A stretch of DNA of 64,000 bases from Sorex araneus (Eukaryota; Chordata; Mammalia; Eulipotyphla; Soricidae), in the NCBI RefSeq assembly GCF_027595985.1, contig NC_073305.1:167682172-167746171 (forward strand), read 5' to 3'. Positions 9,722 to 22,600 of the stretch are shown piece by piece. The first letter of the stretch is position 1, and each line of letters starts with the position of its first letter. The notes beneath the pieces are model-generated. The model worked only from the letters and a program-made list of their open reading frames with translations. It did no database searches and had not been told where the DNA came from. A program made the position numbers and the translations under genes.

Positions 9722-12644
9722 ATTGATAACAAATTATATTCTTTGCATCTGGATCAGTCTAGTTGTAAACCATTTGTTTCTCTGCTTAGGATAAATTTAG
9801 ACTTTACATTTATTCTATAAATTACTCAGAAATGTCTGTCTCAGTTGGACAGCTATACAAAAAAATATTGTAGAATGCCTTATAATCAAGCTTAAATTTA
9901 TTTCTCACAATTTTCAGAGATATGTAAGTCTAACAAGATCTGGTAAAAGCCCGTTTTCTTACTCATAGAAAGGTTTTTTTGCTATATATTCACAGACAGC
10001 AAATGGTCTAGGAATGTTTGAATCACTTATATCCTTTTATAAGGGAACTAATGTCACCCATGAAATCCTCACTTTTCTGTGCAAACCAGTCCTAGATATC
10101 ATCCTATCGGGGTTTATTTTTCAAGAAATCGATTTAATGGGACACAATATTCATTTTAAAGAATGTTTGTGTTTGAATGTTACTGTCACTCTTTTCAGAA
10201 CCACTACAATACCTGTATCTGAAGATTAATGACTTACATTAATTGGAGTCTCTCAGATTTACTATTAAGAATAGTGCCTCACTTTATTGTCTTTCATTGC
10301 TTTTTCTGGAAATATTGGTGGTCACATATTGGACTTCCCTATTCTGTCTTTTATGTTTTGTATTATTTGATAAAATTGTATTTTTTAAAACTTTTTATGA
10401 CAATCCTTTTTTTTAGAATAAAGTTAGTGTGCTACTTTTATAACTTGTTTGTTATTACATTTTAAAGCATTTTATGTCTGTTTTCATTTTATGTTTATTT
10501 TCTTACAGTTTATACCTATGATTTTATTAACTGAGTCTTCTGGTGTCTTGTTATAATGTTTATGGTTACTGCTGAGCCTTGCTTGTGATGGATCATTTCT
10601 TTATGTGTTTTGTAATTTTGAAATGTGATTTTGTATTTCTTGGGGCTTTAACCATGGGAATCCTGTCTGGATGAGAATGAGAGAGTGTCCTTCCAGATTT
10701 ATGTTTGCTTATTACTGGGCACCCTAGGGGCACAAATAGCTAGAGATTAGTTTTATATTATATTTTTCCTTCCAAGATCCTGGACCAGGTAGATAACATT
10801 ATTTTAAAATGAAGCCTATAGTTCTTTTACTTTTTAAAATATGTTTTAGGGCAACCGATTTTTTTTAAATGGTAATAAAAAATGTTTTTTCCTCACTGAA
10901 AATATCACAGACATTATTCATCCAATAAATCCATACAGAGCAATAGCTGACATTCAAATAATCGTGTCCCAAATATGGATAAAAAATAATATTGTCGAAT
11001 TCATCTTTGATAGGGTTAACAGATAAAAATAAAGAAAAAAGAAAACTAATAAATAGAAGAAATCCTTTGTAATTGCAATACAGAAAAATTAAAAGCATCA
11101 GCATAATATCCTTGAAATGAATTTTCAGAAAGTAGTGGGATTTCATTTCTCTATTTAACTTCTTTCAGTCTTTCTAATATTCCAATTCTGAGAATACTTC
11201 CATGCCTAATGCGTTCTCTCTATCATATTTTTTCACTCTTTAGCCTTTAGTCCTATGTTTTAATAAGATTTTACAGTCCATCCCATACAAGTGTGACTAT
11301 GCAAAGAGATAAAATTTCAGAGCAAGTAAATTGCATGGAAAAAATTAATAGAGGCAAACCACACACAATACAACGGAGTCAGTGACAATTCTCTTTAAAT
11401 ATATGGCTACTTCCTTTAGGATAACCTTTCAACAAGAAGAAAACATTTTTTTAAGTTGCCTATATTATAAATGGCATGAATAAATAATCTAAGATTAAAA
11501 GGTATAATATGCCCTTTGTAAGGGGCAATATTAATTTTTGGATCACCAAATTAGTTACTCTTGCAACTCATTTTTATGTAAGCTTAACATATAAAAGCAT
11601 AATATAGCATTATAGACCATAATATGTCTCTGGTACATAAGAATCAAGATTAGCTGATTTTTAGAAGTCAGTTCACTGAGTGTTCCAAAATAAGAGCTTA
11701 TGTGGGAGGATTATATTAAAAAACAACAAAACCCCCAATTCATGAATACACGATTTGCATTCCACTGTGTTCCAGGATTACAAGAAGCCTATAAAAGCCC
11801 AAGAATTATTTCTAATTTTTTATAATCCATGTTTGTGTTTCCCAAATCTCTTATGAAAATCAGGCCAATTATGTCATCCTCTAAATGAGTTGTACCAGTA
11901 ATATGTAAGATTTTTGGTTGAATCAGACCATCTATTTGTATGACACTACACTAGAATAAATGTTGAAATGAATTTCTACAATACTTTAGAGTTGCTTACT
12001 TTTACCTTGACCATAAAGGTGGTAAAAGTGCAGTTGCTATTACTAACATTTTCCATCTCTCATTAGTTTTCTCTACACATTTGTTTGCATATGCCTTAGG
12101 TTGTGCTGACATGCATCAGGGACTATCAATTGAACTATTTACTATTTACCACTAGAAAAAAGCTTCATGAAAAAGGAGTATTTAAACTCTACACTCACCT
12201 CAACTATGGACATGGGGGTTTCCAAAGCCTACTACTTGACTAATTTCATTTTAACTAAATCCCTTTACCATGACAAAGGCAAAATCCTGTTATTCTACCT
12301 GGATCCATAGGTTCAACCTGTGATTAAGTAGGAGGGACTTTATGGCATATAGGTTCCTTAAAAAACAAGAGTATGAAATTGAAGAAAATGAAGTTGTCTA
12401 CTTTAATAAAGTTCTGTGAAGTAGTGATATATTATTTCCATAATATAAAAAAGAAAGAGATATCAGGAAAATTTTGTGAAAAATGCAGTTTAAAATAAAA
12501 ATAAAATACCTGATAGAAAGTAAACATAAACCTAATTGCTCATCAATATCTTTCAAAACCTGCAAAAAGAAAACTACAAACAAACCAACACCAAAAAAAA
12601 AAATCCCAAATCAAAAACAAAAATAGATAGAACTTCCCCCCAAA
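9722..12644. other. 2.9 kb unique AT-rich DNA, no gene seen
   Basis: No SINE, LINE or LTR signature was recognised. The 71- to 93-codon frames (10014, 10229, 10865) are AT-driven, rich in Phe/Leu/Ile/Tyr, and match no family I know. Confidence 0.6.
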
Positions 12645-12655
12645 ATATTTTACTT

Positions 12656-13340
12656 GGCCCCTGCATGTGTGCACCCCAGTCCCAGTGACTGCACCCTAAG
12701 TTGCCCCAGCATCCTGTGGTCAGGGCACCCTGCCCCCCGCTATTGGCTTCCAGTGTCTCCATCCTTCTCTTCAGGTGCGCCAACGTTCCTGATCCAGTGC
12801 CACTGTCCCCGATTTTTGGACCCCCTCCACAGCCGACAGAAAGTGTGGGCTCTGCAGTAGCAGGCGTGGCTTCTGAACAGGAGGTGTGGCCTCCTGGGGT
12901 GGCCCTCCCCCTCCTAGCACTCTGGACTCACATCTCAATCCGTATTACCTAATTCTGTGAAGAACTCCCTGGCTATCTCAAACACAATAGGCCAATAGTC
13001 CACTAACCTATTTCAATTCTACTAGAATATAAGTCTATTCCAATTTTACCAAAATACGGATGAACACAAGAAGCTGTATAAACCCAATATAAAAAAAAAC
13101 ACATCCTCTGAACCTTCACTATAAGTCACAGAGAAATACCTGAGAGGAAGGATGTGCTGTAGAAGGGGGAAAAGGCGACCACAATTGAACGAGCTCATCA
13201 AGAAGCCTTTTTCACAGTAATAGGGAACAGTGCTAGTGATTTGGAAGGTCTCACATCCACACAACCACAACAACATGAAGAAATAGTGCAAATCCCCACC
13301 ATGAGGAAAGGGTGAAGAAATGAGTCCAGAAACCTGAACA
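12656..13340 (+). promoter_or_regulatory. L1 5' untranslated region (former promoter)
   Basis: A GC-rich start (ggcccctgcatgtgtgcac onward, to about 12930) followed by AT-richer sequence sits between the left TSD and the ORF1 remnant, where L1 internal promoters lie. Assignment rests on position. The plus and minus frames inside it (12574-12952) are not genes. Confidence 0.65.
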
Positions 13341-14270
13341 GGGGTTACCCACAAATACGATCTCTCCGATAAAGAATTCAGAGATGATATGCTGAGAATA
13401 TTCAATGAACTCAAAGAAACAGTAGAGCATTCATCTACTCAATTAAAGAGGACATGAAAGAAATAGTAGAAAGAACAGCCAAGAAAATACAGGAAGAAAT
13501 GAGAGCAAAAATTAAAAAGCTACAATCAGCAGTGTCACTAATAAAGAACTCAGTAGATGAAATAAAAAACTCAGTGGGTGCCCTCAACAGTAGAATTGCT
13601 ACAGCCGAAGACAGAATCAGTGAGCTTGAAGACGAGCTGCAAAAAGTTTTCAGGCAACAACAAACAATGGGGAAAAAAAACCTCAAAATAGCTCTAAGGT
13701 GAATCAGAGACCTAGGGAATGGTGCCAAAAGGAAGAACATTATAATCTTCTGAGTACCAGAAGGACAGGGAGGGAACCCCAGTGAAAAAGCCATAGTTAA
13801 AAAAAAAATCATTGCTGAAAAGTTCCCAGAACTGGAGAATGCAGACATCCAGATCCAAGGAGCATGAAAGGTGCCAGGTAAAAAGAGACCCTAATGAAAA
13901 CACTCCAAGATATTTTATAGTCAGAATGATGGATGCCATGGGTAGAGACACAATACTGCAAGCAGCAACATCAAAGAAGTAAGTCACATACAAAGGAGCA
14001 CCCCTTAGATTTACAGCAGACCTATCTGAGGAAAACCTCCAAACCCGAAGATAACAGTGGAATATAGTGAAAAAAAATCAATAAAATGACACCTCACCAA
14101 TAACACTTTATCTGGCTAAACTCTCACTCAAACTCGAAGGAACAATATATTTCATAGATAAACAACAGCTCAGGCACTTCATAGACTTAAGAACAAACTT
14201 AAAAGAAGGACAAAAGGGGCTACTTCAAGATAAGAAAAATCCCACAAGCACCACAAAACCCCTACAGAAA
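13340..14270 (+). pseudogene. L1 ORF1 remnant (ORF1p-like RNA-binding protein)
   Basis: The best-preserved part, 13454-13702, encodes a heptad-rich coiled coil containing NSVGALNSRIATAEDRISELED, a signature of the L1 ORF1p trimerisation domain. An in-frame start upstream is unclear because the preceding sequence (KEFRDDMLRIFNELKETVEH) is joined through a stop. Downstream (about 13700-14270) the RNA-binding and C-terminal part is recognisable only as DNA similarity to the HAL1-like copies at 47740-48130 and 36060-36260. It is frameshifted many times. In live L1s this protein coats the element RNA in the cytoplasm. Confidence 0.8.
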
Positions 14271-14280
14271 AATGGCATAA

Positions 14281-17200
14281 AATCCCATAACAATAATCTC
14301 TTTCAATGTCAATAGTCTAAATGCACCAATTTAGAGACAAAGAGTGGGAAAATAGATCCAGAAACTGAACCCAACATTCTGCTGCCTACAAGAAACATCT
14401 GAACAGTCAGAACAAACACAGAATCAAAGTTAAAGGCTATCCTTTAAAATAATCATACAAGAAAACAGCTCCCTCAAAAAAGCCGGGGTGTCCATACTGT
14501 ATCCAACAACAAAGATTTCAGGTGGAAAAAGATTAGAAGGGACAGCGAAGGCCATTTTTTATTAAAACAAGTTTATGTAAAGCAGGAAGAAATCCTCTCC
14601 TAAACATATGCACACCCAACGTGCTAGATACCCAAAGTATCTAGATTGACCAGCTAGATACTTAAAATAGCTGTTAACGGATTTTAAGGAAGACATTGCT
14701 AGCAACACAGTAGTAGTTGAAGACTACAACACCACCTTATCACGTCTGGATATATCAAGAAGATTAAAACTCAGCAAGGAAACACTTGCTTGAAGGAAAA
14801 AATAGAAGAGAGAGGGCTAATAGATTTATACGGGGCTTTACATCCCCAGAAAAAAGAATATACATTCCAGTGCACGTGGAACATTTTCTGTAAAAAACTT
14901 CACACGCCAAAAGATGTGTGTTCATGGGCTCTCCCGGTGGCTCTGGCTCATCACCCAGGGTCGGTGCTCTGGAGCCACTGTGGCTTCTGAAGTATGGAGT
15001 GTATGGAATGGATCGGGATGGCCGTTGACCAAGGGCAGGCGAAGGAAGAATGTGGACCAAGCTGGTTGCTGATTAGTTACCGTTTATTCAATCTTCCAAC
15101 TTTCTCATCTCCCGCACTTGCAGCTCCCTTCTCTCTCTCTCTCGATCTACCCCAGCCTCTTCTCTCTCCCATCTCTGGATCTGCTGCAGCCTTCTAGCCT
15201 ACACCCAGCCAGGTAGCAAAATCAACATAAGAAAGCCCTTCCTGAGGGCAGGGCATTCCAAAGCCCTTCCTGACTCTTAAGTTTTTTTTCTTTCCTTAGT
15301 CCAAACACTTATTAACATCTTAATACTAGTTATTTTTGTATGGACATAGCAAGAGATAAATTGAGGCTTGTAGGGCAGCTCTCCTGGCAACATCTTGCCA
15401 CAGTCTCAGACTACAGCACTCAGGCCAGATTAATCATTCCTCACCCTAGCAGGGTCCAAATCTAGTTATTACTGTTTGGATCATGACAACATTTGTCCAT
15501 GACCAAGCTCTTAACTTATAGTTAAGCATTAGGCACTTTGACCAGGCCCATCTTGATGCCAGGGTAGCACACAACTCACCGCTTGCCCTGGGTCCGTCTC
15601 ATCCCTCGTCGGGACCCTGCTTTTGGGTGTGGTAGGAAGTAAGTAAGGGCAGCTGAGGCTTAGGTCGAGAGAACAGATGCCCAGGAGGAAAATATCATAT
15701 AGAGTCAAAATGTAACTCCCAGGTTACAAAAGCATAGCATTTGCTAAGTCTTCCTGTGTCCATACAAAAAGGACATTGCTCTGAATAAACTATGCAAAGG
15801 ACTCAAGGAGAAGAGAAAAACAATATTTACAAGTCAACAGAACACTAAGAAAGAAGCTACAAATAAACAAAGAGGAATGGGAGCACTGTAATGGGAGTAA
15901 CCCAATAAACCTAAACTACCTGAGGCTATGTTATCCTACAATTTTCCAAGATAGACAACATGCTGGGCCACAAAACATACCTCAAAATAATTAGGAAGAT
16001 AGAAATTGTATCAACTATCTTTTCAGACCCCAATGCACTGAAGATAGAAGTTAATCATGCACAGAAGCGGAAAAACAAATTAAATAACTCAATGTTGAAT
16101 AACAAGTAGGTCAGAGAGGAAATCAAGGAAGAAATCAAAAGATATTTGGAAACAAATGAGAATGAAGACACAAGCTACCAGAACCTGTGGGATGCAGCTA
16201 AAGCTGTGTTAAGGCGAAAATTTATAGCCCTGCAAGCATATCTCAGGAAGGTAAAAAAGGCCCACATAAATAGCTTGACCTCACAGCTCAAGATATTAGA
16301 AAAGGACCAACAAAAGGAGCCCAAACCAGGCAGAAGGAAAGAAACAAAAATAACTTAGAGCAGAAATCAATGACATGGAAACCCAAAACACAATCTGAAA
16401 TATCAATGAAACCAAAAGCTGGTTCTTTGAGAAAATAAACAAGATTGATAAACTACTAGCAAGACTCACAAAGAAAGAGAGAGAGAGAACCACAATAAAC
16501 TGAATCAGAAATGAAAAGGGGGACATCACAACAGAAACCAAAGAAAGTCAAAAGATAATCAGAGACTACTTTGAAAATCAGTATGCTATGAAACAAGAGA
16601 ACCTAGAAGTGATGGATACATTCATGGATTCCTATAACCTCCCAAGACTGAACCAAGGTCATTTGGAATACCTGAATAGACCTATTACTATCAAGGAAAT
16701 TGAAATTTTAATAAAAGTCTTCCTAAAAACAAAAGCCCAGATGGACTCACCAGCAAATTCTTCCAAACATTTAAAGAACACCTATTGCCAGTTCTTTTCA
16801 AGTTTTTCCAGGAAATTGAGGAAACAGAAACATTCCCAAACAGTTTCTATGAGGCACGTATCACCTTAATACCAAAAGCAAACAGAGACACCACAAAAAA
16901 AAGAAAATTACATCTCTGATGAACACAGACAAGAAGATACTCAATAAAATATTAGCAAATAGAATCCAGCAACTCATCAAAAAGATCATACACCATGACC
17001 ATGGGATTCATCGCGGGGATGCAAGCATGGTTTAACATTTGGAAGTCAATCAACATAACCCGTCATATCATCAAAAGAGAATATAAAAACCATATGATCA
17101 TATCAATAGATTCAGAAAAAGCATTTGGTAAGATCTAGAACCCGTTTATTATGAAAACTCTCAGCAAAATGGGTATAGAAGGGACCTTCCTTATATAGTC

Positions 17201-18360
17201 AAAGCCGTCTACCACAAGCCTATGGCAAGCATTATTCTCAACTGGTAATATCTAAGAGCCTTCTCTATAAGATGAGGGAAAAGACAAGGATGCCTATTAT
17301 CACCATTTTTGTTCAATATACTGCTGGAAGTACTTGCAATAATGGTTAGGCAAGAAAAAGATATTAAGGGCATCCAGATAGGAAAGGAAGAAATCAAACT
17401 TTCACTGCAGATGATATGATACTATATTTAGAAGAACCCAAAGCCTCTACCAAGAAACTTTAAGAAACAACAGACCAGTATAATAAAGTCGCAGGCTATC
17501 AAATCAATGCCCAAAATTCCATGGTTTTTCTATATGCAAATAATGAGAGAGAAGAATGTGACATGAAAAAAATCAATCTCTTTCACAATCATGCCTCAGA
17601 AAATCAAGTACCTTGGAATCAGCTTAACTAATCAAGAAAAGGATCTGTACAAAGAAAACTATAAAACATTACTTCACAAAATAAAAGAGTACATAAGGAA
17701 ATAGAAAGATATACCTGATCATGTATTGGGAGAACTAACGTTGTCAAAATGGCAATACTCTTGAAAGCATTAAACAGATTCAATGTGATCCCTATAAAGA
17801 AACCCATGACATTTTTTCAAATTACTGAATAAAACACTTCCGAAATTCCTATGGAACAACAAATCCCCACGGATAGCTAAAGAAATTCTGGGGAAAAATA
17901 AGATGGGAGGCATAACTTTCCCCAACCTCAAACTCTACTGCAAAGTGATAATAATTAAAACAGCATGGTACTGAAACAAAGGTAGAGCTGCCGACCAATG
18001 CAACAGGGTTGAATATCCTCACACACACCCTCAAATATATGATAATCTAATCTTTGATAAGGGAGCAAGAAATGTGATGTGAAGCAAGGAAAGCCTCTTT
18101 AACAAATGGTGCTGGCAAAACTGGATAGCTACATGCAAAAAAAATGGGCTCAGACCTCTACCTAACACCATGCGCAAAAGTCAGATCAAAATGGACTAAA
18201 GGCCTCAACATCAGAACAGAATCTGTAAGGTACATTGAAGACAAGGTTGGCAAAACCCTCCCCGACACTGAAGCTAAAGATATCTTCAAAGATGACTTGC
18301 CACTGACATCTGCACTTGTATTTTCATTCCATCACTGTTCACAATAGCCAGAATCTGGAA
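14281..18360 (+). pseudogene. L1 ORF2 remnant (endonuclease / reverse transcriptase)
   Basis: The endonuclease start (IISFNVNSLNAP, about 14290) and QETS-like catalytic block (about 14385-14400) precede the LTR insertion. The linker and RT follow: [21 protein letters not shown] (16158-16220), a degraded RQGC-SP motif (about 17278-17300) and a mutated FADD motif (about 17400-17415, reading F-T-A-D-D after a shift). Near 18300 the sequence jumps from the late ORF2 region to the 3' end (gacatctgcacttg), an internal deletion. No frame is longer than about 93 codons. Confidence 0.85.
14889..15940 (-). mobile_element. Solo LTR, 1,052 bp, with 6-bp TSD
   Basis: The block starts TG and ends CA and interrupts L1 ORF2 exactly between perfect attttc repeats at 14883-14888 and 15941-15946. 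Removing it restores continuous L1 sequence (acattttc joined to caagatag). TG...CA ends, a 6-bp TSD and about 1 kb without coding frames fit a solo LTR of a class II (beta-like, ERVK) endogenous retrovirus, left by recombination between two LTRs. Orientation is uncertain. An AATAAA lies 195 bp before the end on minus (15083-15088), but another lies on plus at 15784-15789; I prefer minus. No gag, pol or env sequence remains. Confidence 0.82.
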
Positions 18361-19087
18361 AAAACCGGAGTGCCCAAGAACAGATGACTGGTTAAAGAAA
18401 CTTTCTTACATCTACATAATAGAATATTATGTAGCTGTTAGAAAAGATAGAGTCATGTATTTGCATATAAGAGGGTTAACTTGAAGAGTATCATACTAAG
18501 TGAAATGAGCCAGAAAGAGAGAGACAAACATAGGCAGATTGAACTCATTTGTGGAATATAAAGTAATAAAATCGGAGACTAACACCCAAAGATAGTAGAG
18601 ACAAGGAACAGGATTGCTCTACGGGCTGGAAACTGGCCTCACATGCTGGGGTAATAGGCAGTTCAGATAGAGAAGGGACCACAAACTAAAGGATATTTGG
18701 AGGACCTGGTAGGGATGGGAGATGTTTACTGAGAGTAGACTATAGACCGAACATGATGGCCACTTAATACCTGCAATGCAGACCATAGTACCCTAAAGGA
18801 GAGAGAGAATAAACAGGGAATCTGCCTGCCCCAGAGAGGGGGGTGGTCTGAGGTCATGGGGGGGATGTGGAGGGCATATTGACTGAAACATAAGGGTGAA
18901 AGTTTGCAAGTTTGTAACTGTATCTCACAGTGATTCATTAAAACAAAGTAATAATAATAAAAAATAAAAAGGATATTTTACTTAATTAGTGATGGTGAGT
19001 GTTATCACCTTTTGGCCCAGCATTAAAATTCATTAAGTGTGGATAAAATAAAATGCTACAGTTTTTATTCTAATATTCCACTTAGAT

Positions 19088-19272
19088 GTGGCTAGAGTCA
19101 TAGTAGAGCAGGTAGGCCACTTTCCTTCCACACTGCTGACCTGGGTTCAAAACACATCACCCCCCATAGCCCCTAATGCACCTGCAGGAGTAATTCCTGA
19201 ATGCAGAGCCAGTAGTAACACTTGAGCATCACCTGCTGTCACCCAAAAAGCAAAAAATAAATAAACAAAATT
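19088..19272 (+). mobile_element. A-tailed SINE, diverged
   Basis: The head (gctagagtcatagtagagc), B-box region (gacctgggttcaaaacac) and body (ggagtaattcctgaatgcag) are in the right order, ending in an A-rich tail with aataaataaac units. The body lacks the catatggtcccc block. It lies about 100 bases after the L1 right TSD. Confidence 0.85.
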
Positions 19273-19555
19273 AAATTTGAAAAATATGACAATATTATTT
19301 AGCCTTATTGGACATGTAAAAAATCAGTTTATAAAGAATGTAGCAAGCGATGATCAGTTTAAAATAAATTTGATGTTAGGTGTTAAACATCAAAGGCAGT
19401 TGATATTAATGATAAAATTCTTTATATTTTGTATACATTTTAAAATTACTTATTACGTGGATGTATATATACTATATCAAGTTATAATCAAATGAGAAAC
19501 AAAAGATCAGAAAATGAAATAATCTCTAGAAAAACATAAACCTTGATTATTTTTA
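19273..19555. other. Short unique stretch
   Basis: AT-rich, nothing recognised; the 72-codon plus-strand frame (19277-19495) has no family resemblance. Confidence 0.5.
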
Positions 19556-19560
19556 AAATA

Positions 19561-19810
19561 ATAGCACTGATGTAGCACTGTCGTTTCTTAGTTTATTGAT
19601 TTGCTTGAGCAGGCACCAGTAACGTCTACAGTATGAGACTTGTTGTTGCTGTTTTTTGACATGTCGAATACGCCATGGGTAACTTGCCAGGCTCTGCTGT
19701 GTGGGTGGGATACTCTTGGTAGCTTGTCGGGCTCTCCGAGAGGGATGGAGGAATTGAACCCGGGTCAGCCGAGTGCAAGGTAAACTAATACTCGCTATTC
19801 TATTACTCCA
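19561..19810 (-). mobile_element. RTE-tailed SINE, nearly full length
   Basis: Minus-strand order: tRNA-like head (ending at 19810, tggagtaatagaatagcgag), B-box region gacccgggttcaattcctcc, then a body with two similar gagcc-ggcaagcta blocks, the catgtcaaaaaacagcaaca block, and the RTE-like end ggtgcctgctcaagcaaatc followed by acagtgct units. The first ~60 bases match the A-tailed SINE head, the last ~40 match the RTE 3' end. TSD not clear. Confidence 0.9.
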
Positions 19811-20100
19811 AATAATCAATATAGACATTGTATCATGGACTTTTAAAGGAAAATGGTGATTTTGAATATCGAAATTTACAATGGAGTATACTAATGTTAT
19901 CACATTGTGATATTGTACACTTGACCGATTGTTCCTACTTTGTCTTATTTAGCCTGCTGGATGTTATTTAAACTCTCTGTTGTTTATACCACAGGTGTAT
20001 ACAACTTTGTCAGAGGCTGTGAAAAATGAATCACAATTTAAAGCCAGTTAATAAAATCCAAATAATAAATATGAGAAGAGATACAGTTAGTAGTTTGAGG
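19811..20100. other. Short unique stretch
   Basis: Nothing recognised. Confidence 0.5.
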
Positions 20101-20101
20101 A

Positions 20102-20300
20102 GAAGGAGCATTACCAGATAGTACAGGAGATAAGCTGCTGACCTTGCATGCAGCTGACCTTTGTTTAATTCTGGCCACATATGGTCCACTGAACACTACC
20201 AGGAATGATCCTTGAGCACAAAGCTAGAAATAACCCCTGAGAAACTCTAGGCATGCCCCCAGACACGAAATGATAATAATAATGATGATGATAGTAACAA
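20102..20300 (+). mobile_element. Old A-tailed SINE
   Basis: The head (gagcattaccagatagtac) and B-box region (gacctttgtttaattctgg) lead to catatggtccactgaacac and ccttgagcacaaagc. The tail is an AAT/GAT-rich run (about 20268-20300). The head and body are strongly diverged. Confidence 0.8.
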
Positions 20301-21265
20301 GAGAAAAAAATTGAAAACCTATAATAGATAAGCTAATGTTATATCTTGATTGTTATTATAAATCTATATTCCCTGCACTAGAGATATTTTATAGTTTATA
20401 AGTAAGCTACTACTGAAAAAAATAATTTGAATAAGTTGAAAAGGCAAAATTAAATTGAAAATATATTCAATCTGGATCATTCAAATCATAAGAACATCAT
20501 GCATGCTCTCAGCCTAGTGATTTTGGGGATGATTCAATCATACAGTGCTAAAAAGTGAAACAATTTTGAGAATTTCAATATCTACTTCTTATATTATTTA
20601 AATAGGCAGTTTGTGTGATCATCAAATTGGAGATCTCAAGCTTACTAATTTTATGTACTCAATTCGATATTCCAAAAGTTTTACTATAAAGTTATATCAA
20701 AAGGATTATTTTATTAATGAGAAGAATCATGGACATTAAGTACAAAAATATATTTGACAATGATAAATGTGTATTTTTCTACTGAAATCACTAAGATTTG
20801 CATGAAATCATTAATCTGTCTTTCCCATATCAATGTTCTTAAACTCTTCATTACATAGAAAAGAACACCGTGTACTGTTTTTTATAAACAAGTCATAAAC
20901 AGTTGGCTCTTTCTTAAAATAATTTTAGATGAGCAGAATTTAAACATGTTTTATGTTCTTATCAAACTTACTTGCTCTCTTTTCAATTAACAACGTGTAT
21001 TGGTAGTATCACAAAAGTGAAATTTAAAAAATGATGACAGATTTTGTTTTAGCCATTATTAGATCTCCATCTTATCAAGTTGTATCTAGAATTAAATTAA
21101 TCCTTTTACATAATAACATTGAACTGAAAAGTAGAAGACAAAGTGAAATATGCTGTCAGTGTCTGAGGCAGTGCTAAACTTCCTGCTTGCTGAATTTTCC
21201 AATAGCCAGGTGAAGATAGCGCAGAATTATTATTTATCTTAATATAAACAGAAGAGTCACTTCTG
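20301..21265. other. AT-rich unique DNA, nothing recognised
   Basis: No gene or repeat signature in this stretch. Confidence 0.6.
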
Positions 21266-21267
21266 TC

Positions 21268-21415
21268 ATTTGCTTTTTTTGGGGAATGGTGCCTGGAGTT
21301 CTTGCCCTGGGGCTTCTGGGGACCACATGAATTTCTAAGGATTGAATCTGTGTAGGGTTCATGGAAGGCAAGTGTCCGAGTACCCATCATATTGTACCAG
21401 CCTCATCATTGCTTT
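21268..21415 (-). mobile_element. Very diverged SINE, probable
   Basis: The plus strand carries weak but ordered landmarks: ttttttggggaatggtgcct, ggggaccacatgaatttc, gattgaatctgtgtag and ggcaagtgtccgagtaccca, matching the inverted SINE body, B box and head. The three 87- to 95-codon frames overlapping it are not genes. Confidence 0.6.
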
Positions 21416-22600
21416 TCCATATGTAAATAAAGTGCTTCCTTCGAGATTCAAAACAGTCTGTCTTGCTGTTCTTATCTGCATTGTTTGGAAGGTCAACAAT
21501 GGTAAGCCAGAAGGTGATGTTGTGATCACTTTATTTTTTGAATGTTCAAATGATCTTTCTAAAACAATGTCTCCAAAAGCAGCACAGCTAGAGGAACTTG
21601 TCAGTACCTGGGAAAGACCCAAGTACTAACTTATTTGTTACTTGGGTCTGAAATCCCAGGTGTGTCAGATTGAGCACATAATCAATTTATGTCATTGTAT
21701 TCTGTTTGTTTTTTCTTATATCTATTTAATAGAGCTAAGAAACTTATGTAAAAATAATCATGTTCCTTCACAGTTATTTTCTAAAACAAAATTTAAAATA
21801 GTACAAAATTAGATTTCTTATTGATGTTTGATCATCCTGGAATGTTTTAATAATATGAAAGCAGTAAGACTGATGAAAGATAAAGTGATATGGCAATACA
21901 ATATTAAATGTCAACTGAACTGCTGCATTATCTTCTTTTTAATTTTTTAAAAGGCTAAAGTTGGCATGGATATAACCACCGCTTATGAGTAACTTTATAA
22001 TTTATGACCTTGTGCAACATTGCTATATGATAAATCTTCTTTAAGATGTTGCAAGTCTTTAAACTATTTAAAGATTTATCTGTCAGTGATGTTTATTAAA
22101 TTATTATATATAATCATTACTTATGTTTTTCAAATAATTAAATATGCAATTTCATTATATATAAATAGATAAGACATGGTAGGGATATTATTAAAAAGAA
22201 TAACCTATCATTATTGTCAGCAAAGCTAAATTTCAAAGATTCTATTTCTTCAATACTGATCATGTTAAACTAAAATAAAATTAATAAGTCAAAATATACT
22301 GACATCTTATTTTAATTATGATGTAATGCAATTTATTATTTTTGAAGTCCATTTACATCCCCGTATCAAGTCCTCCAATTCCAGAGGTGGTTATTTTAAA
22401 GAATCCTGGTTAACTTAATGACATCTATGTTCTTAGATGTTAGAACTGAGTTTCCCAGGACTAAAGAACAATCCAAAGACCACCTATCTTACCTTGATTC
22501 CTACTTAGTCATTCAACACTATCAACATTTTAAAAACAAAATTGACTCTTTCTTGAGACTTCAATATAGAAATATGAAAACATCTACAAACTGGCAAAAA
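21416..22600. other. AT-rich unique DNA, nothing recognised
   Basis: No SINE, LINE or LTR landmark was seen. The end of the 95-codon plus-strand frame (to 21629) is not a recognisable protein. Confidence 0.6.

Larger units (their letters stand above)
12656..18972 (+). mobile_element. Old L1 with 5'UTR, flanked by 11-bp TSD
   Basis: Perfect direct repeats atattttactt at 12645-12655 and 18973-18983 bound the element. In order it holds a GC-rich 5'UTR (about 12656-13340), an ORF1 remnant, an ORF2 remnant, a 3'UTR and an A-rich tail (18945-18972). It is split by a 1,052-bp solo LTR (14889-15940). Without that LTR it is about 5.3 kb, shorter than a usual 6-7 kb mammalian L1, partly because ORF2 lost roughly 600 bp near 18300 compared with the L1 at 52515-55740. 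Stops and frameshifts throughout make it non-functional. Confidence 0.92.

Noticed and set aside
14764-15197. 98-codon and 67-codon frames as viral genes inside the LTR
   Set aside because: They run across the L1-LTR junction or lie in the LTR; no retroviral protein motif is visible and the element is a solo LTR.
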